34,852 nt of DNA from Dehalococcoidia bacterium. Its GTDB lineage: Bacteria > Chloroflexota > Dehalococcoidia > SZUA-161 > SpSt-899. Numbering within the stretch: position 1 is the stretch's first letter; each line of letters opens with the position of its first letter. The notes beneath the pieces are model-generated. The model was not told the DNA's origin. It worked only from the letters and a program-made list of their open reading frames with translations, and made no database searches. The stretch is from the NCBI GenBank assembly GCA_028711995.1, contig JAQTRE010000020.1, positions 1-34,852 on the forward strand, read 5' to 3'. Of the stretch, positions 24,557-31,357 are shown one piece after another. The translations under genes were made by a program, and so were the position numbers.

Positions 24557-25744
24557 ATGACACCGACCGAGTTGAGGGAGCTTCTGAGAGGGCTGGTGAA
24601 TGAAGGAATGGGCTTTCCGGATGGGCTGACGGTTAAGGATGTGGAGGACAAGTTTTTGAGGGGTAAGGGTGGTAAGCTTGCGAGAAGTACACGGGTACAG
24701 TACGAGTGGATGTTCGGGAAGCTGGCGGAGCGGGGTGCTTTGTGGCCACGAAATGCAGGTGACGTGAATGAGTTTTTGGGGGTGAGCCGCGATGCTCTTG
24801 GTGATCGTTCTGTGCTTCAGTTGTTTAAGTGTTTACGGGCGGTAAGTGGTTATTGTTCGAGGACATACGGGTGGGCTGATGTTATGGAGAATGTTGAGAG
24901 ACCAAGGGTTTTGCATAAGCGAAGGCGGTATTTTGATGAGGTTGAGTTAGCGGCAGTTATAGGGGCGTGTAGGGATGAGCGTGAGAAGGTGCTAATTTTG
25001 GTTTTGCTGGATTCGTCGGCGCGTATTGGTGAAGTGGCCCGGCTTCGAACTTCGGATTTAGGCAAGGACTATTTTGTTGTTGTGGGTAAGACCGGTGAGC
25101 GTCGGTATCGGTGTGATGAGCGTTTGGTGAGTATGATGAGGCGTATTTCGTGTAAAGGTGTGGTCTTCCCGAAAAAGGTTTGCGGGTCTTGTGATCGGTA
25201 TGTTAAGCCTATTCAGCCGAGTCGGTCTGATGGGTTGTCAAGTCAGGTGAAGCGGATAATGGAACGAGCAGGTTTGAAGGGTGAGAAGCTCGGTCCTCAT
25301 ACGTTGAGGCATACAGCGGCATCTATTGTGGCGAGGGAAACGGGGTCGGTTTTGGCGGTAAGAGCACTTCTTCAACATGATAGTGTGAAGACTTCGGAAA
25401 TGTACATTCATGATGCAGATAGTGTGGTTCAACAGCGGGTTTCGCCTTTGCGTCTGTGTGGTGTGAAGGTAAAAGAGCTTGAGGGTTTACCTGGTTTGGG
25501 TGTGGTGGATGGAGCGGTGGTGTCCGTCGATGAGGAAAGCGAGGGTAAGCGGGAATTTGTGTGTCGGGTTGAGGAGTTGCTGCCGCATGCTCCTGAGGGT
25601 GTGGTGATTCGTCCGGGGTTAAGCACAGAGGATTTAGAGCTTATCCGGTCAGGTCTGGTAGCTTTGATGGTTCAGAACGGTGAGAGTGGGAGTGGTGTGA
25701 AGTCTGTGCAGTTGATGCGTCGGATGCTCCGGCGTCGGGTTTAA
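24557..25744 (+). CDS. int: Tyrosine recombinase / integrase of the element
   Basis: A 395-aa tyrosine recombinase. An N-terminal core-binding helical domain (about 25-118) precedes the catalytic domain. The full catalytic set is visible: R156 in SSARIGEVARL, K178 in VVGKTGERR, H248xxR251 in PHTLRH, H274 in LLQHDSVKTS and nucleophile Y283 in EMYIH. A CGSC pair near 209-212 interrupts the usual core, and about 100 extra residues follow the tyrosine (LPHAPEGVVIRPGLS region), of unknown role. The ATG at 24557 follows GAGGGGG; earlier in-frame starts at 24503 and 24527 lie in or beside the att repeat and lack ribosome sites. It sits 43 bp inside the left att site and likely catalyses integration into tRNA-Ala. 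Confidence 0.95.
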   Translation: MTPTELRELLRGLVNEGMGFPDGLTVKDVEDKFLRGKGGKLARSTRVQYEWMFGKLAERGALWPRNAGDVNEFLGVSRDALGDRSVLQLFKCLRAVSGYCSRTYGWADVMENVERPRVLHKRRRYFDEVELAAVIGACRDEREKVLILVLLDSSARIGEVARLRTSDLGKDYFVVVGKTGERRYRCDERLVSMMRRISCKGVVFPKKVCGSCDRYVKPIQPSRSDGLSSQVKRIMERAGLKGEKLGPHTLRHTAASIVARETGSVLAVRALLQHDSVKTSEMYIHDADSVVQQRVSPLRLCGVKVKELEGLPGLGVVDGAVVSVDEESEGKREFVCRVEELLPHAPEGVVIRPGLSTEDLELIRSGLVALMVQNGESGSGVKSVQLMRRMLRRRV

Positions 25745-25814
25745 GTGTTCTGCCTGGGTCGGTCGCTGTTTGAGGGGACAGCGTGGCTCTGAGTAAGTTT
25801 AAGGAGGTGTCTGT

Positions 25815-25982
25815 GTGGGTTCACGTAGACGGTTCAAGGCGCGAACGAGCACACAGAAGGTAAGTCGGAATGCGTACCGTGCGACCGGTAGGATTCTGAG
25901 GGCGGCGAAGGAGCGAGGTCTTCTTGTGGATGCTCGTCAGGTATATGAGGAGCAGCTGCACAAGCGGTTGGCTCGGTGGTGA
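25815..25982 (+). CDS. Small arginine-rich basic protein of the element
   Basis: A 55-aa protein starting at GTG with a near-perfect AAGGAGGT six bases upstream. It begins MGSRRRFKARTSTQK and contains a predicted helix (ATGRILRAAKERGLLVDARQVYEEQLHKR). It has about 15 basic residues and no hydrophobic segment, fitting a nucleic-acid-binding protein such as an excisionase-like or packaging protein; no family was recognised. It is 70 bp downstream of the integrase gene and 29 bp upstream of the membrane protein gene, probably in one operon. Confidence 0.65.
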   Translation: MGSRRRFKARTSTQKVSRNAYRATGRILRAAKERGLLVDARQVYEEQLHKRLARW

Positions 25983-26011
25983 GTGGGAAATAAATTTGGA
26001 GGTTGTTGGTT

Positions 26012-26233
26012 ATGAAAGATGGTGGGATTATAGGTTCGGTGTTACTGGCGTTTATTGCGGTGGTGATCATAATGAATCTGATTCCAAGTCTTGTTGACAC
26101 GAATGCCGTGGTTCAGGCAGATGCAGATGCGAGTGAGCTGACCAAGATGGCTTCTTCGATGGGGGAGTGGATGCTGCCGCTTGGTGGTATAGTGGCAGCT
26201 GGTTTTCTGGTGTTTCGTCAGGTCAAGCGTTAG
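26012..26233 (+). CDS. 73-aa bitopic membrane protein with coat-like architecture
   Basis: Starts at the ATG at 26012 with GGAGGT 8 nt upstream. Order of parts: an N-terminal hydrophobic segment (GGIIGSVLLAFIAVVIIMNL, residues 4-23), an acidic amphipathic stretch (VQADADASELTK), a second hydrophobic segment (about 51-68) and a short basic tail (RQVKR). Length and layout (leader-like helix, acidic region, membrane helix, basic end) resemble the precursor of the filamentous phage major coat protein, or a type IV pilin-like or holin-like protein. No sequence relationship is claimed. It is the last gene before the terminator at 26336-26373. Confidence 0.7.
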   Translation: MKDGGIIGSVLLAFIAVVIIMNLIPSLVDTNAVVQADADASELTKMASSMGEWMLPLGGIVAAGFLVFRQVKR

Positions 26234-26302
26234 TGGTGTTGGGTGCGTGTGTCTGGACTGGACTGAATGCGGGAATCGGCGGGCTTTTAGCTTCGAGTAA
26301 AT

Positions 26303-26322
26303 AGTCCGAGTCCTTACGGACT
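26303..26322 (+). other. Small hairpin before the element terminator
   Basis: Stem AGTCCG/CGGACT with an 8-nt loop (AGTCCTTA), 70 bp after the membrane protein stop codon and 14 bp before the terminator. Confidence 0.5.
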
Positions 26323-26335
26323 GATGTTCCTGGTA

Positions 26336-26373
26336 GAGGGGTAGCATTGAGGGGTGCTGCCCCTCTTTTTTTT
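26336..26373 (+). terminator. Rho-independent terminator of the element's plus-strand operon
   Basis: Stem GAGGGG plus TAGCAT, pairing with GTGCTG plus CCCCTC (two G-U pairs), followed by a run of eight T. It closes the int/55-aa/73-aa gene set. Confidence 0.9.
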
Positions 26374-26402
26374 GTCCCTCAGGATCTGGAGCAAGAGTTT
26401 TT

Positions 26403-26438
26403 GGGAGAGGTAGCTGGTTCGGGTCAGCTACCCCTCCC
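26403..26438. other. Long hairpin between convergent element genes
   Basis: 14-bp stem (GGGAGAGGTAGCTG with CAGCTACCCCTCCC, one A-C mismatch) and an 8-nt loop. No T run follows on either strand, so it is not a standard terminator; it may still limit read-through from the minus-strand gene that stops at 26459. Confidence 0.6.
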
Positions 26439-26458
26439 GAAGTGTGGAGGAGAGGAGC

Positions 26459-26785
26459 TTATCTGGGTGCGATAGGGTATGAGGGATAAGCAGCCGGCGT
26501 ACAGAGAGGGCAGTGTTTCCTCATGTTGATGGAGTGAAGGTGTTTGAGTTCGTTAAAAGCGGCTTTGGTTCCTTCCCTGGTGTTCGGGAAAGAGTGAGTG
26601 ATAACGAGGGTAGCGGTGTTTCCTTCGGCAAGAGCCTTAGAAACGATCTGTGAACCGATTCCCTGCTGGTAGAGCTCCATCCGTTTGTCGATGGGGAGCC
26701 TGGTGAGAGCGGTGTAATGCTGCCTGGTGCCTTTGTAAGGGTGTTTGAAGTGAAGTGTAAATACAGTGAGTGCTTTCTCTGACAT
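26459..26785 (-). CDS. GIY-YIG-like protein of the element
   Basis: A 108-aa protein on the opposite strand to the integrase operon. The start LTVFTLHFKHPYKGTRQHY (residues 6-24), then TRLPIDKRMELYQQGIGSQIV, follows the pattern of a subgroup of short GIY-YIG proteins (LHF..PYKHARHY, then a leucine-rich helix and GRGARL), and the C-terminal HCPLCTP ends like those proteins. The usual second glycine (YxG) is replaced by HYTAL, so activity is doubtful. The ATG at 26785 has AAGGAGG at good spacing; the open frame extends to 26872 but that part lies in the regulatory region. It is a different subfamily from the GIY-YIG gene at 8254-8541. Family call is moderate. Confidence 0.6.
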   Translation of the reverse strand: MSEKALTVFTLHFKHPYKGTRQHYTALTRLPIDKRMELYQQGIGSQIVSKALAEGNTATLVITHSFPNTREGTKAAFNELKHLHSINMRKHCPLCTPAAYPSYPIAPR

Positions 26786-26820
26786 GAGCTTTTCCTCCTT
26801 CTTTCTCGCTGCCGAATTTT

Positions 26821-26944
26821 TTGAGGTTTTTTCCTCACCCAAGAGGAAAAGCGGCCTGTGGCATGCTGTCAAGGGAACCCTCGCAAGCGCCCTTGACAGC
26901 TATGCTAAACAGGTCGCTAAAATATCAGTCGGAAAAAACCTCAA
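26821..26944. promoter_or_regulatory. Nested 124-bp palindrome with back-to-back TTGACA elements
   Basis: Perfect outer arms TTGAGGTTTTTTCC (26821-26834) and complement (26931-26944). Inside these are GCGGCCTGT/ACAGGTCGC (26851-26859, 26909-26917), GCAT/ATGC, and CTGTCAAGGG/CCCTTGACAG (26866-26875, 26890-26899) around a 14-nt loop. The inner arms place outward-facing TTGACA hexamers on both strands, as in a divergent promoter with an operator palindrome; the -10 matches are weak (TAAAAT at 26918-26923, spacer 19). It could instead be a replication origin or a folded RNA. Confidence 0.65.
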
Positions 26945-27034
26945 CGTTCTCCTCAGTTTGTTGATGAGGTGTTTGAATCGAGCGTGAGTCGAGATGAGTG
27001 AGGGGGTGTGAGTGTGAGTGTGAATGATCTGTCC

Positions 27035-27081
27035 TTGACAGGGGGAAAGCCACGGGCGGCGGGTGTGGCTTCCCCCGTCAA
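27035..27081. other. Long G-rich hairpin
   Basis: TTGAC-GGGGG-AA-GCCAC (27035-27053, two bulged A) pairs with GTGGCTTCCCCCGTCAA (27065-27081) around an 11-nt GC-rich loop. The left arm starts with CCTTGACAG, the same 9-mer as the inner arm at 26891-26899. No T run follows, so not a terminator. Confidence 0.6.
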
Positions 27082-27450
27082 CAAAAGAGAAAGTGAGGTT
27101 CTCCGGGTGGTGTGGTTTGAAGGTGAATCAAGAGGTGCTGAAGGTTATCCGAGGTGTGAAAGTCGGTCTGTTGGTCATCCTGGAGGCTCGTTTTTAGGGT
27201 GATGAGGGTGTTGCAGAAGACTTTTGAAGCTGGGAGGCTCTGAGAAGGCCAAGAGGGCTGTTTTCTGAAAAGGCCTGAGGAAAAGGGTCTGGTGCGGTGA
27301 GTGGTGGACAAAAACAGGGCGTTACGCTGGCCTGGGAGCTATGTTTAGAGGGTGGCAAGAGAGAGAATAAGAGAGAAAAGAAGCAAAAGAGAGAACAAGA
27401 GAGAGAATACTTACATGATCATATCTTCACTTGTCCTATTACCAATGAGA

Positions 27451-27477
27451 ATATATATAGAATATCTCTATATATAT
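27451..27477. other. AT-rich palindrome
   Basis: ATATATATAG (27451-27460) and CTATATATAT (27468-27477) with a 7-nt loop, flanked by direct copies of ATGAGAATA (27445-27453 and 27479-27487). It lies next to a purine tract of AGAGAGAA-type repeats, and looks like an easily melted site. Confidence 0.55.
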
Positions 27478-27560
27478 ATGAGAATACTAAAGCGTTAGGT
27501 GTGTTGATTTGAAGTGAAGAGGGGATGGAGGAACGGTTAAGGCAGCCGAAAGAGAGCGTA

Positions 27561-27652
27561 AGCCAGCCCGGGAATCAGCCAGGGAATAAGCCAGCCCGGG
27601 AATCAGCCAGGGAATAAGCCAGCCCGGGAATCAGCCAGGGAATAAGCCAGGG
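27561..27652 (+). repeat. Three 28-bp tandem direct repeats plus partial copy
   Basis: Exact units at 27561-27588, 27589-27616 and 27617-27644, then AGCCAGGG of a fourth. Each unit is itself two related halves (AGCCAGCCCGGGAAT and CAGCCAGGGAATA). They lie about 110 bp from the right att site, so they may be recombinase arm-binding sites or replication iterons. No unique spacers separate them, so this is not a CRISPR array. Confidence 0.85.
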
Positions 27653-27759
27653 AGGAGCGTTGGAGGGCGTGGGAACCTCGGTAGCAATGGGCCCGGTACT
27701 GATTCACTATTGCGAGTGTACAGTGGTTTGTGGTAAAATATGCGTGCCTGGCGGGAATC

Positions 27760-27835
27760 TGGTGGAGCTGGGGGGACTTGAACCCCCGACCTTTTGACTG
27801 CCAGTCAAACGCTCTCCCAATTGAGCTACAGCCCC
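27760..27835 (-). tRNA. tRNA-Ala (anticodon GGC), CCA encoded; right attachment site
   Basis: Full cloverleaf on the minus strand: 7-bp acceptor GGGGCTG/CAGCTCC with the G3-U70 alanine identity pair, D arm GCTC/GAGC, anticodon stem TTTGA/TCAAA with loop CTGGCAG (anticodon GGC), T arm GGGGG/CCCCC with TTCAAGT, discriminator A and encoded CCA. Its 3' 45 bp are repeated at 24469-24513. The element supplied the current 3' part, so the tRNA stays intact. Confidence 0.97.
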
Positions 27836-27923
27836 ACGGATTCAGATTATACCCTGCCAACCCCAGAATGTCCACCACTTTTGCCAATTCCCTGCCGCCA
27901 AGCACCAGTCTTTCTCCTAAGGA

Positions 27924-28766
27924 TCAATCAGCCCCTTCCAAAATACCTACGGCTATCGTTCCGGGACCCAGATAGCTTCCGATCACCGGGCCGATCCGGC
28001 TCTGGATGATCTTGTCCCTGCCCACAACAGGAACAAGCCTTTCAGTTAATGCAGCCGCTTCATCCGGGGCAGTACTGTGAAGGACGGTGATATCTCTGAT
28101 TGCTTTATATCCCTGCACGATTTCAAAAACCCGGTTGATGGCCTTTTTCCGGGTGCGCTCCTTTCCATATGGATGCGCCTCTCCATCGCGGACACACAGA
28201 ATCGGCTTGATACTGAGCAGGGTTCCCAGAAGGGCCTGCGCCTTGCCGATTCGTCCGCCTTTGTGCATATACTCCAACGTATCAACCGTTCCGAAAAAAT
28301 GCGCCCGGTCAATTGCCTTGTTTGTGGCCTCGACCACTTGATCGATACTGGCCCCTGATTTCGCCAATCTCGCCGCCTGGATGACCACAAGCCCCAAACC
28401 CATCGAACAGGAAAGCGAATCGATCACTTCGATCCGGCTCGTCTTCTGAACAGCAGTCCGCCCCAGGAGCGCCGAATTATAGGTGCCGCTGAGCTTTTGA
28501 GAAATATGGATGGAAACGATTCCCTCGCCTTTGGCCTGAAGATCCTGGTAGACGCCTATGAAGTCAGCAGGAGAGGGTTGAGAGGTAGTGGGCAGAACAT
28601 CGCTTTGCCTGAGTTTGTCGTAGAATTGATCGGCCGTCAGATCTATTCCGTCAAGATAGCTCTCTTTTTTGAGGCTTACCGTAAGCGGAACAACCGTTAT
28701 TTCCAACGCCCGTGCCAATTCAGTGGGGAGATCGGAAGTGCTATCAGTTACAATCCGGACTGCTAT
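27924..28766 (-). CDS. DegV family fatty-acid-binding protein (FakB) with apparent ATA start
   Basis: A 280-aa DegV/EDD-fold protein that binds a fatty acid and presents it to the kinase FakA. The usual DegV N-terminus is present only if translation starts at ATA (28766-28764): it then reads M-AVRIVTDSTSDLP, the family opening that holds the lipid-binding TDST motif. GGGAGG lies 6 nt upstream. No ATG, GTG or TTG precedes this motif in frame, and the later TTG at 28718 would delete it. Other family marks are HISQKLSGTYNSA, DSLSCSMGLG and MHKGGRIGKAQ. It follows the FakA-like gene by 11 bp, with the Shine-Dalgarno overlapping that gene's stop codon. Confidence 0.93.
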   Translation of the reverse strand: MAVRIVTDSTSDLPTELARALEITVVPLTVSLKKESYLDGIDLTADQFYDKLRQSDVLPTTSQPSPADFIGVYQDLQAKGEGIVSIHISQKLSGTYNSALLGRTAVQKTSRIEVIDSLSCSMGLGLVVIQAARLAKSGASIDQVVEATNKAIDRAHFFGTVDTLEYMHKGGRIGKAQALLGTLLSIKPILCVRDGEAHPYGKERTRKKAINRVFEIVQGYKAIRDITVLHSTAPDEAAALTERLVPVVGRDKIIQSRIGPVIGSYLGPGTIAVGILEGAD

Positions 28767-28777
28767 GGGATACCTCC

Positions 28778-30406
28778 CTACTCCACTGAAATGATATAGG
28801 CATAATGAGGCTGGCCTCCGAAGACAACCTCGACTTCGAGGTTGGGGTATTGGGACCGAATAGGGTCGAACAGTTTCTCCGTGTCGGCCCAGCCAACACT
28901 TTCCCCATAATAGACTGTCATGATCTCGCCATCTTGAACACGCATCTTCTGAAGGAGCTTCTGAAGAATATCCTCTAGAGCATATTCCGCCACGGTTAGT
29001 TCTTCATCCACAAACCCGATCACCTGATCTTTCTTCACGGTCATGTCCCTGTATCGCATCGATCGAACCGCAGTAGCGATATACCCGGTACGAACAGTGG
29101 AAAGGCTTTCTGTCATCGATTTTGTGTTGCCCTCAAGATCGGTTTCAGGATTAAACGCCATCAAAGCCGCGATTCCCTGAGGGATTGTCCTGCTGGGAAT
29201 CACCACAATCTTCTTTTTCGTCAAACTGCCTACCTGTCTAGCAGCAGCCAGGATATCCGGATTATTGGGGAGGATGATCACTTCATCTGTAGGCACGGAT
29301 TCGACTGCACGAACCATCTCCTGAACGCTGGGGTTCATGGTCTCGCCACCGGCGATAACCTGCGTTGCACCCAGACTGCCGAATACCTGGACCAGACCAT
29401 CGCCGGAGACGACCGGCACAGCAGAGACTTTCCCCAGATACTGGCGGGTCTTTCCGCTCTGGGCAGCGACGAACTCCCGGTGCTGGTCTTCCATATTGTT
29501 GATCTTGATCTGTTTGAGCGTTCCCACGGTGATCCCATAGCTGATGGCAGCTCCGGGGTCAAAAGTATGCACGTGAACACGCGCTGTGGTCTCGTCCCCA
29601 ACCACCAGGAGAGAGTCACCGATTCCACTCAGCGTTTCCCTGATCTGGTTCAGATCGATAGCCTCGCCATGGATGAGAAACTCTGTGCAGTAACCATAGG
29701 TGGGCTTTCCCTCTCGTGGCTGAGCGAGGATGGCACTGGGCTGCCGTTCAAGGATAGAATCCTCTGCCTCTATCTCCTTGCCCTGGAGATAGAACAGCAA
29801 CCCTTCGAGAATCAGCGCCAAACCCTGTCCTCCCGCATCCACCACCCCCGATTCCTTCAGCACAGGCAAAAGATCCGGCGATCTGATCACTGACTCCTTG
29901 GCCTCCTTCACGGCAGCTTCCATGATCAACCTCAGATCATAATATCCTGCGTATGATGTAGCCTGCGCCACTTCAGAGGCCTCGCGGATAACAGTCAGCA
30001 TGGTGCCTTCGGCAGGTTTGCTCATGGCATCATAGGCGGCACGCGATGCCTTGACCAGCGCCTTGGCCATATCCATGCCGGTGAAGGACTTCTTTTCCTC
30101 CAGGCCCTGCGCGATACCCCGGAACACTTGCGAGAGGATCACTCCACTGTTTCCCCGGGCACCCATCAGCGCACCTTTAGCCATAGCCTGCGCCACAGCT
30201 GAAGCATCATTATCGGTGCACAGATTGGCCTCCGCCATCGCTGATTGCATGGTCAGAAGCATATTGGTGCCGGTGTCACCATCGGGAACGGGGAAGACGT
30301 TGAGCGCATTTACGGCCGGAGCGTTATTGTTGAGGAGATTGGTGCCGGTTCTAAACATTTCCCGGAGATGCTTTCCACTCCAAGAGTCCTTCTGTCTAAT
30401 CACCAT
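28778..30406 (-). CDS. fakA: Fatty acid kinase FakA-like protein (DAK2/DhaL domain)
   Basis: A 542-aa two-part protein. The N-terminal DhaL/DAK2 nucleotide-binding domain shows NVFPVPDGDTGTNM (metal-binding aspartates), GARGNSGVILSQ and VDAGGQGL near 200. The rest contains the middle and C-terminal Fak domains (GYCTEFLIHG, PNNPDI, KDQVIGFVDEEL). FakA phosphorylates exogenous or recycled fatty acids bound by FakB for phospholipid synthesis. The DegV gene directly downstream supplies the FakB partner. The ATG at 30406 has AGGGG upstream. It is divergent from rpmB, with about 97 bp between the start codons. Confidence 0.93.
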   Translation of the reverse strand: MVIRQKDSWSGKHLREMFRTGTNLLNNNAPAVNALNVFPVPDGDTGTNMLLTMQSAMAEANLCTDNDASAVAQAMAKGALMGARGNSGVILSQVFRGIAQGLEEKKSFTGMDMAKALVKASRAAYDAMSKPAEGTMLTVIREASEVAQATSYAGYYDLRLIMEAAVKEAKESVIRSPDLLPVLKESGVVDAGGQGLALILEGLLFYLQGKEIEAEDSILERQPSAILAQPREGKPTYGYCTEFLIHGEAIDLNQIRETLSGIGDSLLVVGDETTARVHVHTFDPGAAISYGITVGTLKQIKINNMEDQHREFVAAQSGKTRQYLGKVSAVPVVSGDGLVQVFGSLGATQVIAGGETMNPSVQEMVRAVESVPTDEVIILPNNPDILAAARQVGSLTKKKIVVIPSRTIPQGIAALMAFNPETDLEGNTKSMTESLSTVRTGYIATAVRSMRYRDMTVKKDQVIGFVDEELTVAEYALEDILQKLLQKMRVQDGEIMTVYYGESVGWADTEKLFDPIRSQYPNLEVEVVFGGQPHYAYIISVE

Positions 30407-30503
30407 CGCAACCCCTATATCCTGTTTGCTAAGCTGCTGAATTTATGGTATCCTTGTTGAGTGAATTCTACAGGAAAGTAGTCACTTAGTCAAAGGAACA
30501 ATC

Positions 30504-30686
30504 ATGAAGTGTGAAGTTTGCGGAAAAACCCTCCAGTTCGGGCATAACATCAGCCATTCCAATCGCCACACCAAAAGGAAATGGCTGCCTAACATTCAAA
30601 AAGCCTCACTTATGATTGATGGCGAAAAGAAGCAAATCAGCATCTGCACACGGTGCCTTCGCAGCCAGTATAAGGTCCGTGCTTAG
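30504..30686 (+). CDS. rpmB: 50S ribosomal protein L28, short zinc-binding form
   Basis: A 60-aa protein with CxxC at C3/C6 and C48/C51 (a C+ zinc-type L28), and the family core FGHNISHSNRHTKRKWLPNIQ. The ATG at 30504 follows AAAGGAAC. Single gene, divergent from fakA. Its stop codon overlaps that of rpe on the other strand within TTAG. Confidence 0.95.
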   Translation: MKCEVCGKTLQFGHNISHSNRHTKRKWLPNIQKASLMIDGEKKQISICTRCLRSQYKVRA

Positions 30687-31357
30687 CTAACGCCACCAAT
30701 CGCATTCCTCATCCTTTTCATCGTCTGGGCAACGGGCTCTCTGGCGTTGAAAATGGCGCTACCTGCGACGATTACGGTTCCTCCGGCTTGAACAACCCTG
30801 GGAGCGATATCGGCATTGATTCCGCCATCCACTTCTAGTTCCGCGCCGATCTTCCTTTCATCCATCAGGCTTCTCAACCGGGCGATCTTATCCAACATCT
30901 CTCCAATGAAAGCCTGGCCACCGTATCCCGGGTTTACCGTCATCACCAGAACCAGGTCTAGAAAAGGCAGAATCTCGGTGACTGCCTCCAGCGGGGTAGA
31001 CGGATTGAGGGAAACGCCTGCTTTTACACCCAGCTCTTTTATCCGCGCCACGAGACGATGCAGATGAGTGCATGCCTCGACGTGAACAGTGATGATATTC
31101 GCACCAGCCTGAGCAAAATTATCCACCTGTCTTTCAGGGGACTCGATCATCAGGTGGACATCCAGCGGAACCGACGTGTGCTTGCGGATCGCCTTCACCG
31201 TCTCATGGCCAATGGTTATCGGCGGCACGAAGTGGCCGTCCATCACATCAACGTGGATATAGTCTGCCCCGTATTGGGTCACCTCTTCAACAGCCGCTCC
31301 TAGCGAGGCGAAATCTGCCGAGAGGATGGAGGGGGCCAGCTTGACCTTCTCAGACAT
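30683..31357 (-). CDS. rpe: Ribulose-phosphate 3-epimerase
   Basis: A 224-aa TIM-barrel enzyme interconverting ribulose 5-phosphate and xylulose 5-phosphate. The family motifs are visible: LAPSILSADFASLG, HVDVMDGHFVPPITIG, DVHLMIE, VMTVNPGYGGQ and EVDGGIN. The ATG at 31357 overlaps the end of argH by 8 bp, and its AAGGAG lies in the argH coding sequence, so translation is coupled. The much longer open frame upstream (to 31717) is only argH in another frame. With the transaldolase gene at 10296-10946 it belongs to the pentose phosphate pathway. Confidence 0.97.
   Translation of the reverse strand: MSEKVKLAPSILSADFASLGAAVEEVTQYGADYIHVDVMDGHFVPPITIGHETVKAIRKHTSVPLDVHLMIESPERQVDNFAQAGANIITVHVEACTHLHRLVARIKELGVKAGVSLNPSTPLEAVTEILPFLDLVLVMTVNPGYGGQAFIGEMLDKIARLRSLMDERKIGAELEVDGGINADIAPRVVQAGGTVIVAGSAIFNAREPVAQTMKRMRNAIGGVS

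Larger units (their letters stand above)
26945..27759. other. Non-coding, structure-rich right end of the element
   Basis: No convincing gene in over 800 bp inside the element; the best open frames (27008-27202 plus, 27078-27311 minus) lack ribosome sites and recognisable products. It holds the hairpin at 27035-27081, a purine-only-like tract (27355-27413), an AT palindrome and the 28-bp repeats. An untranslated RNA from the rightward TTGACA is possible. Confidence 0.5.
24514..27804. mobile_element. 3.29-kb integrative element in tRNA-Ala(GGC)
   Basis: Bounded by 45-bp direct repeats whose offset is 3291 bp. It encodes a tyrosine recombinase next to the left end and three or four small proteins. 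Codon and base use differ sharply from the flanks: the plus strand is G- and T-rich, with GTG and TTG codons over-used. It contains unusual non-coding structures: a nested palindrome (26821-26944), a second long hairpin (27035-27081), a purine tract, an AT-rich palindrome and 28-bp tandem repeats. No replication initiator, relaxase, Zot-like ATPase or terminase is visible. It could be a minimal phage satellite, a phage or plasmid remnant, or a self-sufficient integrative element. Confidence 0.85.

Noticed and set aside
26403-26438. Rho-independent terminator
   Set aside because: Strong stem, but no T run follows on either strand.
27078-27311. 77-codon minus-strand ORF in the element's right end
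   Set aside because: No ribosome site, it overlaps the 27035-27081 hairpin, and its composition mirrors the G-rich opposite strand.
27561-27652. CRISPR array
   Set aside because: The repeats are directly abutting with no unique spacers, and no cas gene is present.
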